From Leuconostoc lactis (GTDB lineage Bacteria; Bacillota; Bacilli; Lactobacillales; Lactobacillaceae): a DNA stretch of 64,000 bases. The notes under the pieces are model-generated. The model saw nothing but the letters and a program-made list of their open reading frames with translations. It did not search any database and was not told the DNA's origin. Positions 10,392 to 18,317 of this stretch are shown piece by piece (within the stretch, counting starts at the first letter, position 1; each line of letters opens with the position of its first letter). The position numbers and the translations under genes were made by a program. Location: positions 1 to 64,000 of the forward strand of contig NZ_CP042423.1 in assembly GCF_007954625.1 (NCBI RefSeq), read 5' to 3'.

Positions 10392-12246
10392 ATGCAACAT
10401 AATATTCTTAAACATAAAAATAAAATTACTAGTATCAGTGGCTTACTCATTGCTTTAGGACTAATCGCACACTTTATTTTTGCCAATACAACAATTTCTA
10501 ATAGTGCTTTTATTATAGCTTCGATATTAGGCGTTACCCCCATTTCTTTACAGGCTTATCAGGCTATGAAAGTAAAAGTAGTAAGTATTGATGTTTTAGT
10601 AACGATAGCGGTCATTGGTGCTCTCTTTATTCAAAATTATGAAGAATCAGCAATTGTTACTTTTTTATTTTTATTTGGATCATATTTAGAACAACGAACA
10701 CTTAACCAAACACGATCAGCTATTAAAGAGTTGACGGAAATGGCTCCAGAAACTGCTTTTAAGCAATTGACAGGGGGGACAATTTGCAGAAGTAGATATT
10801 GATGAAGTAGAAGAAGGGGGACATTCTCCTAGTAAAGACTGGTGCCAAGATTCCCGTAGATGGTAGGGTAACCACTGGAAAAGGATATGTAAATGAGGCT
10901 AATATCACAGGTGAATCTTTACCTTTAAAGAAAGAAAAAGACGATGAAGTATTTGCCGGTACTATTATGGACAACGGTACTATTCAAATAGTGGCTGATA
11001 GAGTAGGGGAAGATTCTACATTTGGAAAAATTATTGAGTTGGTAGAAGAAGCACAGGATTCTAAATCAGAAGCAGAACGATTCATTGACCAGTTTTCTCG
11101 CTGGTATACACCTGCAGTACTTACAATTGGGCTGTTGGTTTGGGTATTAACCAAAGATACAGAACTTGCGATTACCGTATTAGTACTTGGTTGCCCAGGA
11201 GCCTTGGTAATTGGTGTACCTGTGTCAAATGTTGCGGGGATAGGAAATGGCGCAAAAAATGGTGTTTTATTTAAAGGTTCTGAAGTGATTAGTCATTTTG
11301 CCAATGCAGATACAGTGTTATTCGATAAAACAGGTACCTTAACTGAAGGAAAGCCTGAAGTGAGCGATATTATTTATTATGGAAATAATCAGGAGGAGGA
11401 TTTATCTCTATTGCTTTCAGTTGAAAGTGAGTCTGATCATCCATTAGCTGTCGCTATTGTAAATAAATTAGCACAATATAAAGTAAGGCCTATAGAAAAT
11501 ACACAGGTTGTAAAAGGTGGGGGGCGTAATTGCTCACGTAGATGGGCACGTTGTTTCAGTAGGAAATAAAACCTTAATGAAACAAGAAAGTATACCGCTA
11601 TCTGATGATGTTCTTAAAAAAATTGAATTATTTAGAAAGAACCGGTAATTCAATTGTATTAACGGCAGTTGATCATAAGTTAATCATGTTAATGGGTATC
11701 CGCGACAAAGTTCGACCAGGTGTTAAGCAGGACTTACAAAAATTAAAATCACTTGGTATTAAAAATCTCATTGTATTATCAGGTGATAACCAAGGTACAG
11801 TTAATTCAGTTAAAAAGGAACTAGGTTTAACCGAAGCCCATGGTGATATGCTACCAGAGGACAAACAAGCATTTCTAAAAAGACGACAGGACTCAGGTGA
11901 AATAGTTGTTTTTATCGGTGACGGCGTTAATGACAGTCCCTCTCTGGCTACTGCAGAGGTAGGTATAGCTATGGGGAATGGAACAGATGTCGCAATTGAA
12001 AGTTCAGATATTGTTTTAATGAATTCTAACTTTAACCGCCTTCCTCATGCTTTAGGCCTAGCAAAAGTAACATATGCGAATATGCGACAAAATATTCTAA
12101 TTGCTGTTGGCGTCGTGATAATACTATTGGTTAGTTTAATATTTAGTGAATGGATGTCTATGTCAATTGGGATGTTGATTCATGAGGCCAGTATTTTAGT
12201 AGTTATTTTAAATGCAATGAGATTAAGAGGTTATCAATTAAGATAA
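10392..12246 (+). pseudogene. P1B-type heavy-metal ATPase, frameshifted as written
   Basis: This is an ATP-driven metal exporter of the cell membrane. The motifs are ITGES (actuator), GCPGALVIG (transmembrane metal site), DKTGTLTEGK (phosphorylated Asp), SDHP (nucleotide-domain His-Pro) and GDGVND (hinge), with HEAS in the last helix region. Corrected length is about 615 residues and there is no N-terminal HMA domain. Four extra or missing bases in G or A runs (near 10776, 10817, 11520 and 11620) split the frame. Comparison with 22414-24266 shows that three are copy-specific and one, in GGTGGGGGG, is shared, so sequencing error is likely. CPG plus HEAS does not fit the classic copper signature; iron, cobalt or zinc are possible substrates. 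The start has GGGAG 8 bases upstream. Confidence 0.85.
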
Positions 12247-12309
12247 TTGATCTATATCAAGTATCTTAAAAAGAATGGCCTATATAATTCATTTAAAGGA
12301 GTGATAGAT

Positions 12310-12546
12310 ATGACTAAAGCAACATTAAAATTAGAAACATTAACTTGTCCATCATGTTTACAAAAAATCGAACGTGGTTTAAAACAGACTGCTGGTGTAA
12401 AAAAAGATTCTGTAAAAGTACTTTTCAATGCGAGTAAGGTAAAAGTGGATTTTGATGAAAATCAGGTCAATTTGAATACAATTGAAAAAGCAATTGAAGA
12501 CTTAGGATACCCAGTAATTAGTTCAAAAGTAAAGGAAGGTGCATAA
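12310..12546 (+). CDS. Heavy-metal-associated (HMA) domain protein
   Basis: This small soluble metal-binding protein of 78 residues has one ferredoxin-like HMA fold. The motif TCPSC at about residues 12-16 is the CxxC metal ligand pair. It probably hands metal to, or senses metal for, the ATPase encoded just upstream, which has lost its own N-terminal HMA domain. The ATG at 12310 is preceded by AAAGGAG; an open extension back to 12247 overlaps no known domain. It is followed immediately by dps. Confidence 0.9.
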   Translation: MTKATLKLETLTCPSCLQKIERGLKQTAGVKKDSVKVLFNASKVKVDFDENQVNLNTIEKAIEDLGYPVISSKVKEGA

Positions 12547-12547
12547 A

Positions 12548-13099
12548 ATGACAACGGTAAATGAAAGGCAAGAAAAATTAGCTGCCGAACAAGCATATAA
12601 AGAACACATTCATCATACTAAGATTAATTCTGCAGCTGTTACAGATCATATACTTGCTAATATTCATACATTACATGTAAAATTGCATCAATATCATTGG
12701 TATGTAAAAGGTAAAAATTTCTATGCATTGCATAATGTTTTTGAAAATTTATATAACGAAAATGAGGCATGGTTTGATAAAATTGCAGAACGTTTACTAG
12801 CTTCAGGATTTAAGCCAGCATCAACAACTACTGAATTCCAAGAATTTACAACGATTTCTGAAGATTCTTCGGAAAAATATTACACTGCTGATGAGATGGT
12901 CCTACAGATAGTAGAAGATTTTAGATCTAATCGTGAATTTACTATTCGTGCAATTCGCTTAGCACAGGAAGAAGAAAATGATGCTTTGGAAGATTCACTA
13001 ATTAGTTATAAAGCTTATTTAGACGTAAATATTTGGCAACTTCAAGCATTTATTAATAAGGATGCCTTAGAAGACGATGACTATATAGATAACGATTAA
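12548..13099 (+). CDS. dps: Dps-family ferritin-like DNA protection protein
   Basis: The protein has 183 residues. Dps proteins oxidise and store Fe(II) in a 12-subunit shell and so protect DNA from Fenton chemistry. The ferroxidase signature is visible: LHVKLHQYHWYVKGKNF followed by LHNVFENLYNENEAWFDKIAERL, with the His, Asp and Glu ligands at the subunit interface. The start at 12548 has AGGAAGG 8 bases upstream and begins just after the HMA gene stop, which indicates translational coupling. Co-transcription with a metal exporter suggests joint control of free iron or peroxide stress. Confidence 0.92.
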   Translation: MTTVNERQEKLAAEQAYKEHIHHTKINSAAVTDHILANIHTLHVKLHQYHWYVKGKNFYALHNVFENLYNENEAWFDKIAERLLASGFKPASTTTEFQEFTTISEDSSEKYYTADEMVLQIVEDFRSNREFTIRAIRLAQEEENDALEDSLISYKAYLDVNIWQLQAFINKDALEDDDYIDND

Positions 13100-13115
13100 T
13101 TAGGAGAAAAACGGT

Positions 13116-13808
13116 ATGGCATACCATAATCATCATAGTCATGTAGATTGTATACGTTTAGTGCCGATTTTCAATCATCTCAATGATGAACAAATGCATC
13201 TAATTGCTCAATCAGCGAATGAAGTACAATACGTAAAGAATGAGCTATTATTTGGGTTTGGTGATAAAGATGACACATTATATATCATAAACAATGGACG
13301 TGTACGTATTTATAGCCTAAGTGAGTCTGGTCGTGAGCAAACCATACGTATCCTACATCCGGGTGATTTTATGGGGGAAGTTGCTGTTTTACAGACTGAA
13401 GGTTATCATTCGAATTATGCTGAAGCAATATCGGAAACAAGTATTTGTAGGATTCATAAAAAGGATTTAGATCAATATTTAGATCGCTATCCAGAAATCA
13501 TGCGACGAATATTATCGGATATTACAAAACGGCTACAGTTATCAGAAAAACAAACTGTGCAAGTCAGTATTGAACCTGTTGAAGCTCGAATTATTGATTT
13601 TCTATCAGAAAATGTTGAAGATGAAAAAAACCATACTTATGTGACTTTACCCATGTCAAAAAAAGATTTGGCTACTTACCTGGGGACAACTCCAGAAACA
13701 ATAAGCCGTAAGTTCTCATCATTGGAAGAGAGAGGTCTAATTAAACGGCATACCCAAAAATGTGTTGAGATATTTGATTTAGATGAATTATTATTTGTAT
13801 CAAGTTAA
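13116..13808 (+). CDS. FLP-like Crp/Fnr-family regulator
   Basis: This 230-residue regulator has a cyclic-nucleotide-like beta-barrel sensor (about residues 20-130), a long dimer helix and a C-terminal winged helix with SKKDLATYLGTTPETISRKF as recognition segment. It lacks the Fnr iron-sulfur cysteine cluster but has Cys12 and Cys111. That spacing resembles the cysteine pair forming a redox-switch disulfide in the Lacticaseibacillus casei FLP protein. GGAG lies 8-11 bases before the ATG. It is the last gene of the ATPase-HMA-Dps operon and is likely to act on the TTGA-N6-TCAA dyad at 10313. Confidence 0.88.
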   Translation: MAYHNHHSHVDCIRLVPIFNHLNDEQMHLIAQSANEVQYVKNELLFGFGDKDDTLYIINNGRVRIYSLSESGREQTIRILHPGDFMGEVAVLQTEGYHSNYAEAISETSICRIHKKDLDQYLDRYPEIMRRILSDITKRLQLSEKQTVQVSIEPVEARIIDFLSENVEDEKNHTYVTLPMSKKDLATYLGTTPETISRKFSSLEERGLIKRHTQKCVEIFDLDELLFVSS

Positions 13809-13854
13809 GTCGATTTATACTTAAAAATAAGGATATTGATTTGAATGCATACCA

Positions 13855-13954
13855 AACATTAATTGCAGTCCAAGCAGCCATTGGTTGATATATCAATTTT
13901 TATAATCGCAATCGTATCTCAATTATCACTAAGTAACTGAATAAAAATAGTCCA
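13855..13954 (+). mobile_element. IS3-family fragment with one terminal repeat
   Basis: Reading forward gives LIAVQAAIG-stop-YINFYNRNR, the usual end of an IS3 OrfB transposase, followed by the terminal sequence ACTGAATAAAAATAGTCCA at 13936-13954. The same 19-base end bounds the element at 32936-33305. Only about 100 bases remain. Confidence 0.75.
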
Positions 13955-13978
13955 ATTATTCAGTATGCTTTTGATGGA

Positions 13979-14114
13979 ATTATCCAAAATCAATTTGATC
14001 TAACATAGTCTCACGACTAGCTTGATCCAGACCAAGATAAGTAAGCGCCTGTTTTACGCATGGTGTGTGCCTAGCATAGTTGATACCTAATAGATCACCA
14101 ACACGTGACAAGAC
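13979..14114 (-). pseudogene. Tyrosine recombinase remnant with internal deletion
   Basis: The sequence matches the 3' end of the recombinase at 15617-16207. About 85 bases are missing between the segments for LGLDQAS and the HTMRKTG region, which removes the catalytic His and Tyr region. It is bounded by IS3 debris on one side and a terminator on the other. Confidence 0.8.
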
Positions 14115-14141
14115 CCGGGTTGACCCCAGAGCATAGGGCAG

Positions 14142-14182
14142 AAAATCCAGTAGCGAACGGTTTTTGTTCGTTACTGGATTTT
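14142..14182. terminator. Rho-independent terminator
   Basis: The stem AAAATCCAGTAGCGAAC pairs with GTTCGTTACTGGATTTT (one mismatch) around a T-rich loop and is followed by a T run. It lies 130 bases past the corA stop on the plus-strand side and could serve either direction. Confidence 0.65.
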
Positions 14183-14312
14183 TTGTCTTATGTGGCCGGG
14201 GTCAGGGTCGTCGGAGCGTATTTCAGAAGCCGAAGGGTGCTCAAAATAGCATAACTGCTCAACTATACACATTCCAAAAAAGTCCCCCACCCAGCAGCAA
14301 GTCACTCACCCA

Positions 14313-15221
14313 TCACATCTTCCGCCAGACCTTCAGCATAATCAGCATCGCCACAATCAAGGCGACAGAAATCCCCAAAGTCAGCATCCAAGCATATTGC
14401 ATCCCGGCTAACGGGAGTTTCACGTTCATCCCATAGAATCCGGTAATGATCGTTGGCACAGCCATGGTCAGTGACCAAATTGTCAAAAATTTCATTGTAT
14501 CGTTCAGGTTGTTATTAGCAAGGCTGTTGAAGGTATGATCGATTCGGTCAACGACTTGGGTTTCAATCTCAAACATCCGTTGGACCTGTTCTCCTTCAAT
14601 GTGCACGTCTTCGAATAAATCAATTTTATCTTGGTCAGCACCGACACCAAAATGGGTCTTTGGCAAACGATCGAGTTCACTGAGATTGATTTGGACCGCG
14701 CTGGACAAAAAGGTCAACGTCTGTTGAAGATATGAAAGTGAAACCAAGTCACTGTTCTTCGTCTTCCGGTTCAACATTTTATCCAAATAGTTGCGTTTCT
14801 TGGTAATGGCGCGAGAAATTGGGATAAAGCTGTCAACAACTGTAAACAGTGTTTCCAGAATAAATGCATCGACGCTCTTAACCTCGGGATTATCCAATGC
14901 CGAGTAAAGTGCCCTGTTGACTTCAGGTATGTCGCTTTGATTAAACGTGAATAAAACGCCCTTATGGAGCAACATGCCAAATGGCTGGGTAATGTATCTC
15001 AGCGCATCTTTGTCGAGGGCATACGGCGCCAGAAAGATGAATAATTGGTCGTCCTCATTGATATCATAAACATAATTAGTACTTTCATCATTATCAGTGA
15101 CGTACTCAATAATATCTTCATCGATGCCATACTGATCTTCGAGGGTTGCCCGTTCTTCGGCATTGATTTGAATCGTTTCAATCCATTTGGTTCCATTGAT
15201 TGTCTTTTCGGGTTTGATCAT
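14313..15221 (-). CDS. corA: CorA-family magnesium/divalent cation transporter
   Basis: This 302-residue membrane channel takes up Mg2+ (or Co2+/Ni2+) as a pentamer. A large N-terminal cytoplasmic domain (residues 1-235) with a long helical stalk leads to two C-terminal membrane helices. The signature YGMNV lies at about residues 263-267, just after the first helix, as the family requires. AGGGG precedes the ATG. It is transcribed alone. Plasmid-borne corA-like genes are common in lactobacilli, and here it sits between integrase remnants, suggesting it arrived as a cargo module. Confidence 0.92.
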   Translation of the reverse strand: MIKPEKTINGTKWIETIQINAEERATLEDQYGIDEDIIEYVTDNDESTNYVYDINEDDQLFIFLAPYALDKDALRYITQPFGMLLHKGVLFTFNQSDIPEVNRALYSALDNPEVKSVDAFILETLFTVVDSFIPISRAITKKRNYLDKMLNRKTKNSDLVSLSYLQQTLTFLSSAVQINLSELDRLPKTHFGVGADQDKIDLFEDVHIEGEQVQRMFEIETQVVDRIDHTFNSLANNNLNDTMKFLTIWSLTMAVPTIITGFYGMNVKLPLAGMQYAWMLTLGISVALIVAMLIMLKVWRKM

Positions 15222-15616
15222 TTAGTAATTCCCCTGTTAGTTATTGACCTCTATTCTAGACTAAAAGAAAAGAAGCTGCAGACAAATTTTTAAATTGTCA
15301 ACGACTCCCAACTGCTAAACACTTTTATAAAGAATATGACGGAAACCTACTTATTTTTTATAAAGGTCTTTAAGAAGCTGTTTAGTATCTTTTAAGAAGT
15401 AGTCTGATAAAAGCTAACGAAACCATCATGAGACTAGTGTTGAGCTTACGCTCACAGTTACGCCATAAACGGTGATAATTTCCCAACCAACTAAATGAAC
15501 GTTCAATGAGCCACCGTTGGGGGGATAACCGAAAATTGGTGTAACTCATTTCTTTTAACGACGATTACCTTGGCTGACGTTAAACTGCTAATCTCATTAG
15601 CAAAATTTTTTATAGG
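15222..15616. other. Intergenic stretch with IS5-family transposase tail
   Basis: Apart from the transposase end described at 15382-15560, I see nothing that codes. The flanks are AT-rich. Confidence 0.6.
15382..15560 (-). mobile_element. IS5-family transposase 3' fragment
   Basis: On the minus strand the sequence reads EMSYTNFRLSPQRWLIERSF, then SWLGNYHRLWRNCERKLNTS, and ends in IRLLLKRY and a stop. This is the conserved C-terminal part of IS4/IS5 DDE transposases, with the W-x-ER-x-F-x-W-L block holding the last catalytic Glu. The 5' part is gone, so the element is dead. Confidence 0.85.
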
Positions 15617-16207
15617 TTAACCAAAATCAATTTGATCTAACATCGTTTCACGACTAGCTTGGTCTAACCCAAGATAAGTCAGTGTCATGGCTTCACTTGA
15701 GTGATTCAATAAATGCATGACTAAGCCAATGTTGTAGTTTGATTGTGTATAGACGCGATAAGCACCTGTTTTACGCATAGTGTGCGTGCCTAAATAGTTG
15801 ATACCTAGTAGATCACCAACACGCGCCATCACTTTATAAAACTGTTTCTCGGTGATATGGCGATCATGATGGGCTGTCGAGGGGAATAACCACTCAGAAT
15901 TGATATTTTCTTGGACCAGCCAATCATGATATTGCAACAAGTCTTGCTGAACAGGCTTTAAATATAACGTGTTTGCTTTGCCAGTCTTTTTATCATGAAT
16001 AAAGGCTGTATTTTTGACAGAGCCGTCTGGATTATAGACATCTGCTTTTTTCAATGTCATGACATCACTCACACGTAGTAGCGTGGCCTTACCAACTTGA
16101 AAAACTGTGTAATTTCGGCGACCAGCACGGAAGCTATCGAGAAGTGTATCTTGTACCATCTTTAAAACGTTGGAGTCTTTGATGGGTAGGACAATTTGTT
16201 GCGCCAT
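15617..16207 (-). CDS. Tyrosine recombinase (plasmid integrase/resolvase)
   Basis: This 196-residue phage-integrase-family enzyme consists mainly of the catalytic domain. The catalytic set is present: Arg45 (LLRVSDV), a Lys in HDKKTGKAN, His142-x-x-Arg145 (HTMRKTG), His169 (LLNHSS) and Tyr178 (TLTYLG). The short length lacks a separate core-binding domain, as in small plasmid resolvases. Its likely role is to resolve plasmid multimers or move modules at a nearby site; a candidate lies 181 bases upstream at 16388-16414. Two 3' remnants of the same gene lie at 10166 and 13979. The leader is very AT-rich. Confidence 0.9.
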   Translation of the reverse strand: MAQQIVLPIKDSNVLKMVQDTLLDSFRAGRRNYTVFQVGKATLLRVSDVMTLKKADVYNPDGSVKNTAFIHDKKTGKANTLYLKPVQQDLLQYHDWLVQENINSEWLFPSTAHHDRHITEKQFYKVMARVGDLLGINYLGTHTMRKTGAYRVYTQSNYNIGLVMHLLNHSSEAMTLTYLGLDQASRETMLDQIDFG

Positions 16208-16329
16208 GATTTATATATACCTTTCTGAAATTAAATAATTAAATAAATAATTAATTAAATTGTTTATTTATTGATGACCAGGACCGTATTTCTAAACTTC
16301 TTTTACGGTTTATTATATCACTTAACAAA

Positions 16330-16374
16330 AAAACAGCCCCCATTATCTAATCACTAGATAATGGGGGCTGTTTT
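16330..16374. terminator. Perfect 20-bp stem-loop, paired with dyad site
   Basis: The arms AAAACAGCCCCCATTATCTA and complement surround a 5-base loop. It could end transcription, but it recurs at 47293-47337 with the same 13-base spacing to the 27-bp dyad. It therefore seems to be part of a conserved two-part element. Confidence 0.7.
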
Positions 16375-16387
16375 AATAGTATTCTTT

Positions 16388-16414
16388 AGGGGTTATTATA
16401 TAATTATGGTCCCT
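16388..16414. other. Candidate recombination site (27-bp imperfect dyad), copy 1
   Basis: The arms AGGGGTTATTAT and ATTATGGTCCCT (8 of 12 symmetric positions) surround 3 bases. It lies upstream of the tyrosine recombinase gene. A copy at 47253-47279 matches at 24 of 27 positions in inverted orientation. The size and partial symmetry resemble a tyrosine-recombinase core site. Activity is inferred. Confidence 0.5.
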
Positions 16415-16458
16415 GTTTACATTTTTTAAGATAATTTATCCATCATTTTTTCATAGCT

Positions 16459-16704
16459 ATCGACTACATCATAGGTCACCTCGCTATTGAAAATGAAGAT
16501 TTTAAACTCCGTCAATCAAAGTATTACGAAAACTCTAAAAAACGAAAAGAACGTTCTCGTCGATTAATACAAAAAGGCGCCTTGCTTGAAAAGTATTTTG
16601 AGTGTGAACATTTAAGCATTGAAGACACGGAAAGTTTTTCTAAAATGTTTGCCCATGTTGTCAATGAACAAAAACCTGAAAAATGGAAAAAAGAGAACGA
16701 CTAA
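16459..16704 (+). pseudogene. 5'-truncated small plasmid protein, DUF3847-like
   Basis: The open frame has no convincing start and ends at 16704. The visible protein is basic and helical (KYYENSKKRKERSRRLIQKG, then a segment with LLEKYFECEHLSIEDTESFS). The pattern of a charged helix followed by a GALLEK-type motif recalls DUF3847 proteins linked to plasmid mobilisation genes, but this is a weak call. The upstream part has probably been replaced by the recombination-site segment. Confidence 0.45.
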
Positions 16705-16720
16705 TTTTGTCGTTCTCTTT
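16690..16720. terminator. Terminator of the truncated gene
   Basis: The arms AAAGAGAACGAC and GTCGTTCTCTTT overlap the stop codon at 16702-16704 and are followed by T residues. It also lies downstream of the XRE gene on the other strand (16743-17333), so it may work in both directions. Confidence 0.7.
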
Positions 16721-16742
16721 TGCTTATTTTTAGGGATTTTTA

Positions 16743-17333
16743 TTATTTAAAAAAATTTGCAATAAATATAGCCATTAAACAAATCAACAGTGTAAGACCT
16801 GCATAGCCTAAAACAATAATCCCTTTTTCAATCCGTGTTCTTCTAGCGTCTCTTTTTTTTCTTAAAACTTCTACATCCTTATTTTGTGAAAATGCTAAAA
16901 TCTCCTTATAAGTTTTCAAGTCATTATTCCTTTTGAATTTTTCTAAAACAAAAGAACTCCATAACGCAGGTAAAAATAAAGTAACTGGAACTATCCATAT
17001 AAACTTTGATTCTGGTAATGCTACTACTAAACCAATAGATAGACTGGCTAATATTGTTGAACAAATCATTATTAAAGAATAAATATCAGCTCGTTTAGTA
17101 GCTTTGTTATTACTAATCTTCATCTTCATTTCCTCCAAATCTTCTCGAATTAATTCATCTAAAGAAACATTAAATAGAATAGACAACGAAACAATGATTT
17201 GTATGTCTGGATATGTTTTGTTATTTTCCCAATTAGATACGGTTTGACGTGAAACAAAAATCTTGTCCGCCAATTGTTCTTGGGAAAGATTATAAATTTT
17301 TCGATACTCTCTTATCCGTTTACCTATGTCCAT
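16743..17333 (-). CDS. XRE-family regulator with membrane helices
   Basis: This 196-residue protein has a Cro/C1-type helix-turn-helix at residues 1-60 (LSQEQLADKIFVSRQTVSNWENNKTYPD) and a linker with SLDELIRED. Two membrane helices follow (about 85-130), then a charged segment and a last helix near the C-terminus. The ATG at 17333 has AAAGGAG 8 bases upstream; the earlier ATG at 17348 overlaps that ribosome site. The ligand and target are unknown. It shares its layout with the regulator at 9601-10014. Confidence 0.82.
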   Translation of the reverse strand: MDIGKRIREYRKIYNLSQEQLADKIFVSRQTVSNWENNKTYPDIQIIVSLSILFNVSLDELIREDLEEMKMKISNNKATKRADIYSLIMICSTILASLSIGLVVALPESKFIWIVPVTLFLPALWSSFVLEKFKRNNDLKTYKEILAFSQNKDVEVLRKKRDARRTRIEKGIIVLGYAGLTLLICLMAIFIANFFK

Positions 17334-17446
17334 AATGTCTCCTTTCATGAATCTAGCATATCAAGAAGATTGAATTCATTCAGCCTAACGTCTTTTGAAA
17401 TAAAAATAAAAATAATTTGTCAAAGCTTTTTTACACCTTATGAACA

Positions 17447-17719
17447 TCAGCGCCGTACGGTCCCAACACCACCCGCACCCGCCAACATGAGTTGCGCATC
17501 ATACGGCGTTTTATTCTTCGTTAGTTCCAACTTCACTTGTTCAAACTCATTATCAGATAACGGGGTATCTTCTAGTCGTTTACGATTGTTGGCATTCAGA
17601 ATATCTCGCCAATGATCATATAACCGATTGACCGTTACACCAGAATAATCTGTGAGATAGTCCCAACCCTCACTCTTTAACTTCTCAATTACAGCTTGTT
17701 CAAATTTATCTTCCGCCAT
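17447..17719 (-). pseudogene. hsdR: N-terminal fragment of type I restriction subunit HsdR
   Basis: The 90 codons resemble the beginning of HsdR: an FEQAVIEKLKSEGWDYL opening, then NRLYDHWRDILNANNRKRL, then PLSDNEFEQVKLEL and TPYDAQLML. The normal protein is about 1000 residues, and everything after residue 85 (nuclease and motor domains) is missing. It follows the DUF536 gene of replicon A by 31 bases, the same place where replicon B carries its type III system. That suggests replicon A once had a type I system in this slot. Confidence 0.7.
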
Positions 17720-17750
17720 TTAACTAGTCTTCTTTTCTTTTTAGTTGTAA

Positions 17751-18317
17751 CTATTTACCAAAATGCCACCACTTTTTAGGTTTAGGCTGTGACTCCACAG
17801 TGTTAGTTTCTGGTTCAGGTTGTTTGTCTGACGTCACTTCTTTTTCACCATCATCATGCGGTGCCATCGTTAAGGCTTTCAAGTCCTTGATTTCTGCTTT
17901 GTATTCCTCTAGCAGCTTTTTGTCTTGCAAAGCTAACCGTTGTTGCTGGTCTAGTAAGTTTTGCATTTGAGCTATTTGCGAATCTTTATTTTCTAGTTGC
18001 TTATCCTTAACTGCTAATTGTTTATCTCTATTTTTCTTAACTTCATCAAGTTCACTAATTAAATAGTTGTGGATATCCCACTTTGTCTCTTTGTCTGTTT
18101 GTTTGTCATTTGTCTGTTTATTTGTCTTGATTTTGTTTGTCTGTTTGTCGACCTTCGACCTTATAAAATGCTGTTCTTCTAAAGATAAAACAACTATACC
18201 TTTGTCGTTTGTTTGCCTTGTTTTGTTTGTCAGCGACTTTATATGATATTGTATTGCCTGTTTTGAAACACCTAACTCCTCAGCGAGTTCTCGAATTGTT
18301 TTTAAATTTTCACTCAT
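17751..18317 (-). CDS. DUF536-type replication-associated protein (replicon A)
   Basis: The protein has 188 residues. An N-terminal helix-turn-helix (TIRELAEELGVSKQAIQYHI) is followed by a long glutamine- and lysine-rich coiled coil (about 75-145) and a C-terminal tail ending in PKPKKWWHFGK. This is the second gene of many lactococcal and lactobacillus theta replicons, where it aids copy control or stability. Its start overlaps the rep stop by 8 bases (ATGAGTGA), so it is translationally coupled. The N- and C-terminal ends match the replicon-B homologue, and the middle has diverged. Confidence 0.88.
   Translation of the reverse strand: MSENLKTIRELAEELGVSKQAIQYHIKSLTNKTRQTNDKGIVVLSLEEQHFIRSKVDKQTNKIKTNKQTNDKQTDKETKWDIHNYLISELDEVKKNRDKQLAVKDKQLENKDSQIAQMQNLLDQQQRLALQDKKLLEEYKAEIKDLKALTMAPHDDGEKEVTSDKQPEPETNTVESQPKPKKWWHFGK

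Larger units (their letters stand above)
1..12887. repeat. First copy of 12,887-bp terminal repeat
   Basis: This stretch recurs without visible change at 51114-64000, always offset by 51113. Even frameshifting single-base indels recur at the same places, so both copies are the same consensus sequence. This fits a circular 51,113-bp molecule read past its origin, or a contig with untrimmed overlap. It does not fit two independently evolving segments. Confidence 0.95.
13809..14312. other. Remnant-filled stretch between crp and corA
   Basis: There is no intact gene here. It holds an IS3-family transposase tail with one terminal repeat (13855-13954), an internally deleted integrase remnant (13979-14114) and a terminator (14142-14182). 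The rest is unassigned. Confidence 0.7.

Noticed and set aside
10392..12246. Naming the ATPase copB or copA
   Set aside because: Its CPG and HEAS motifs and missing HMA domain do not support a copper assignment.
14164..14436. Plus-strand frame overlapping the 3' end of corA
   Set aside because: It starts inside a terminator and runs antisense to corA.
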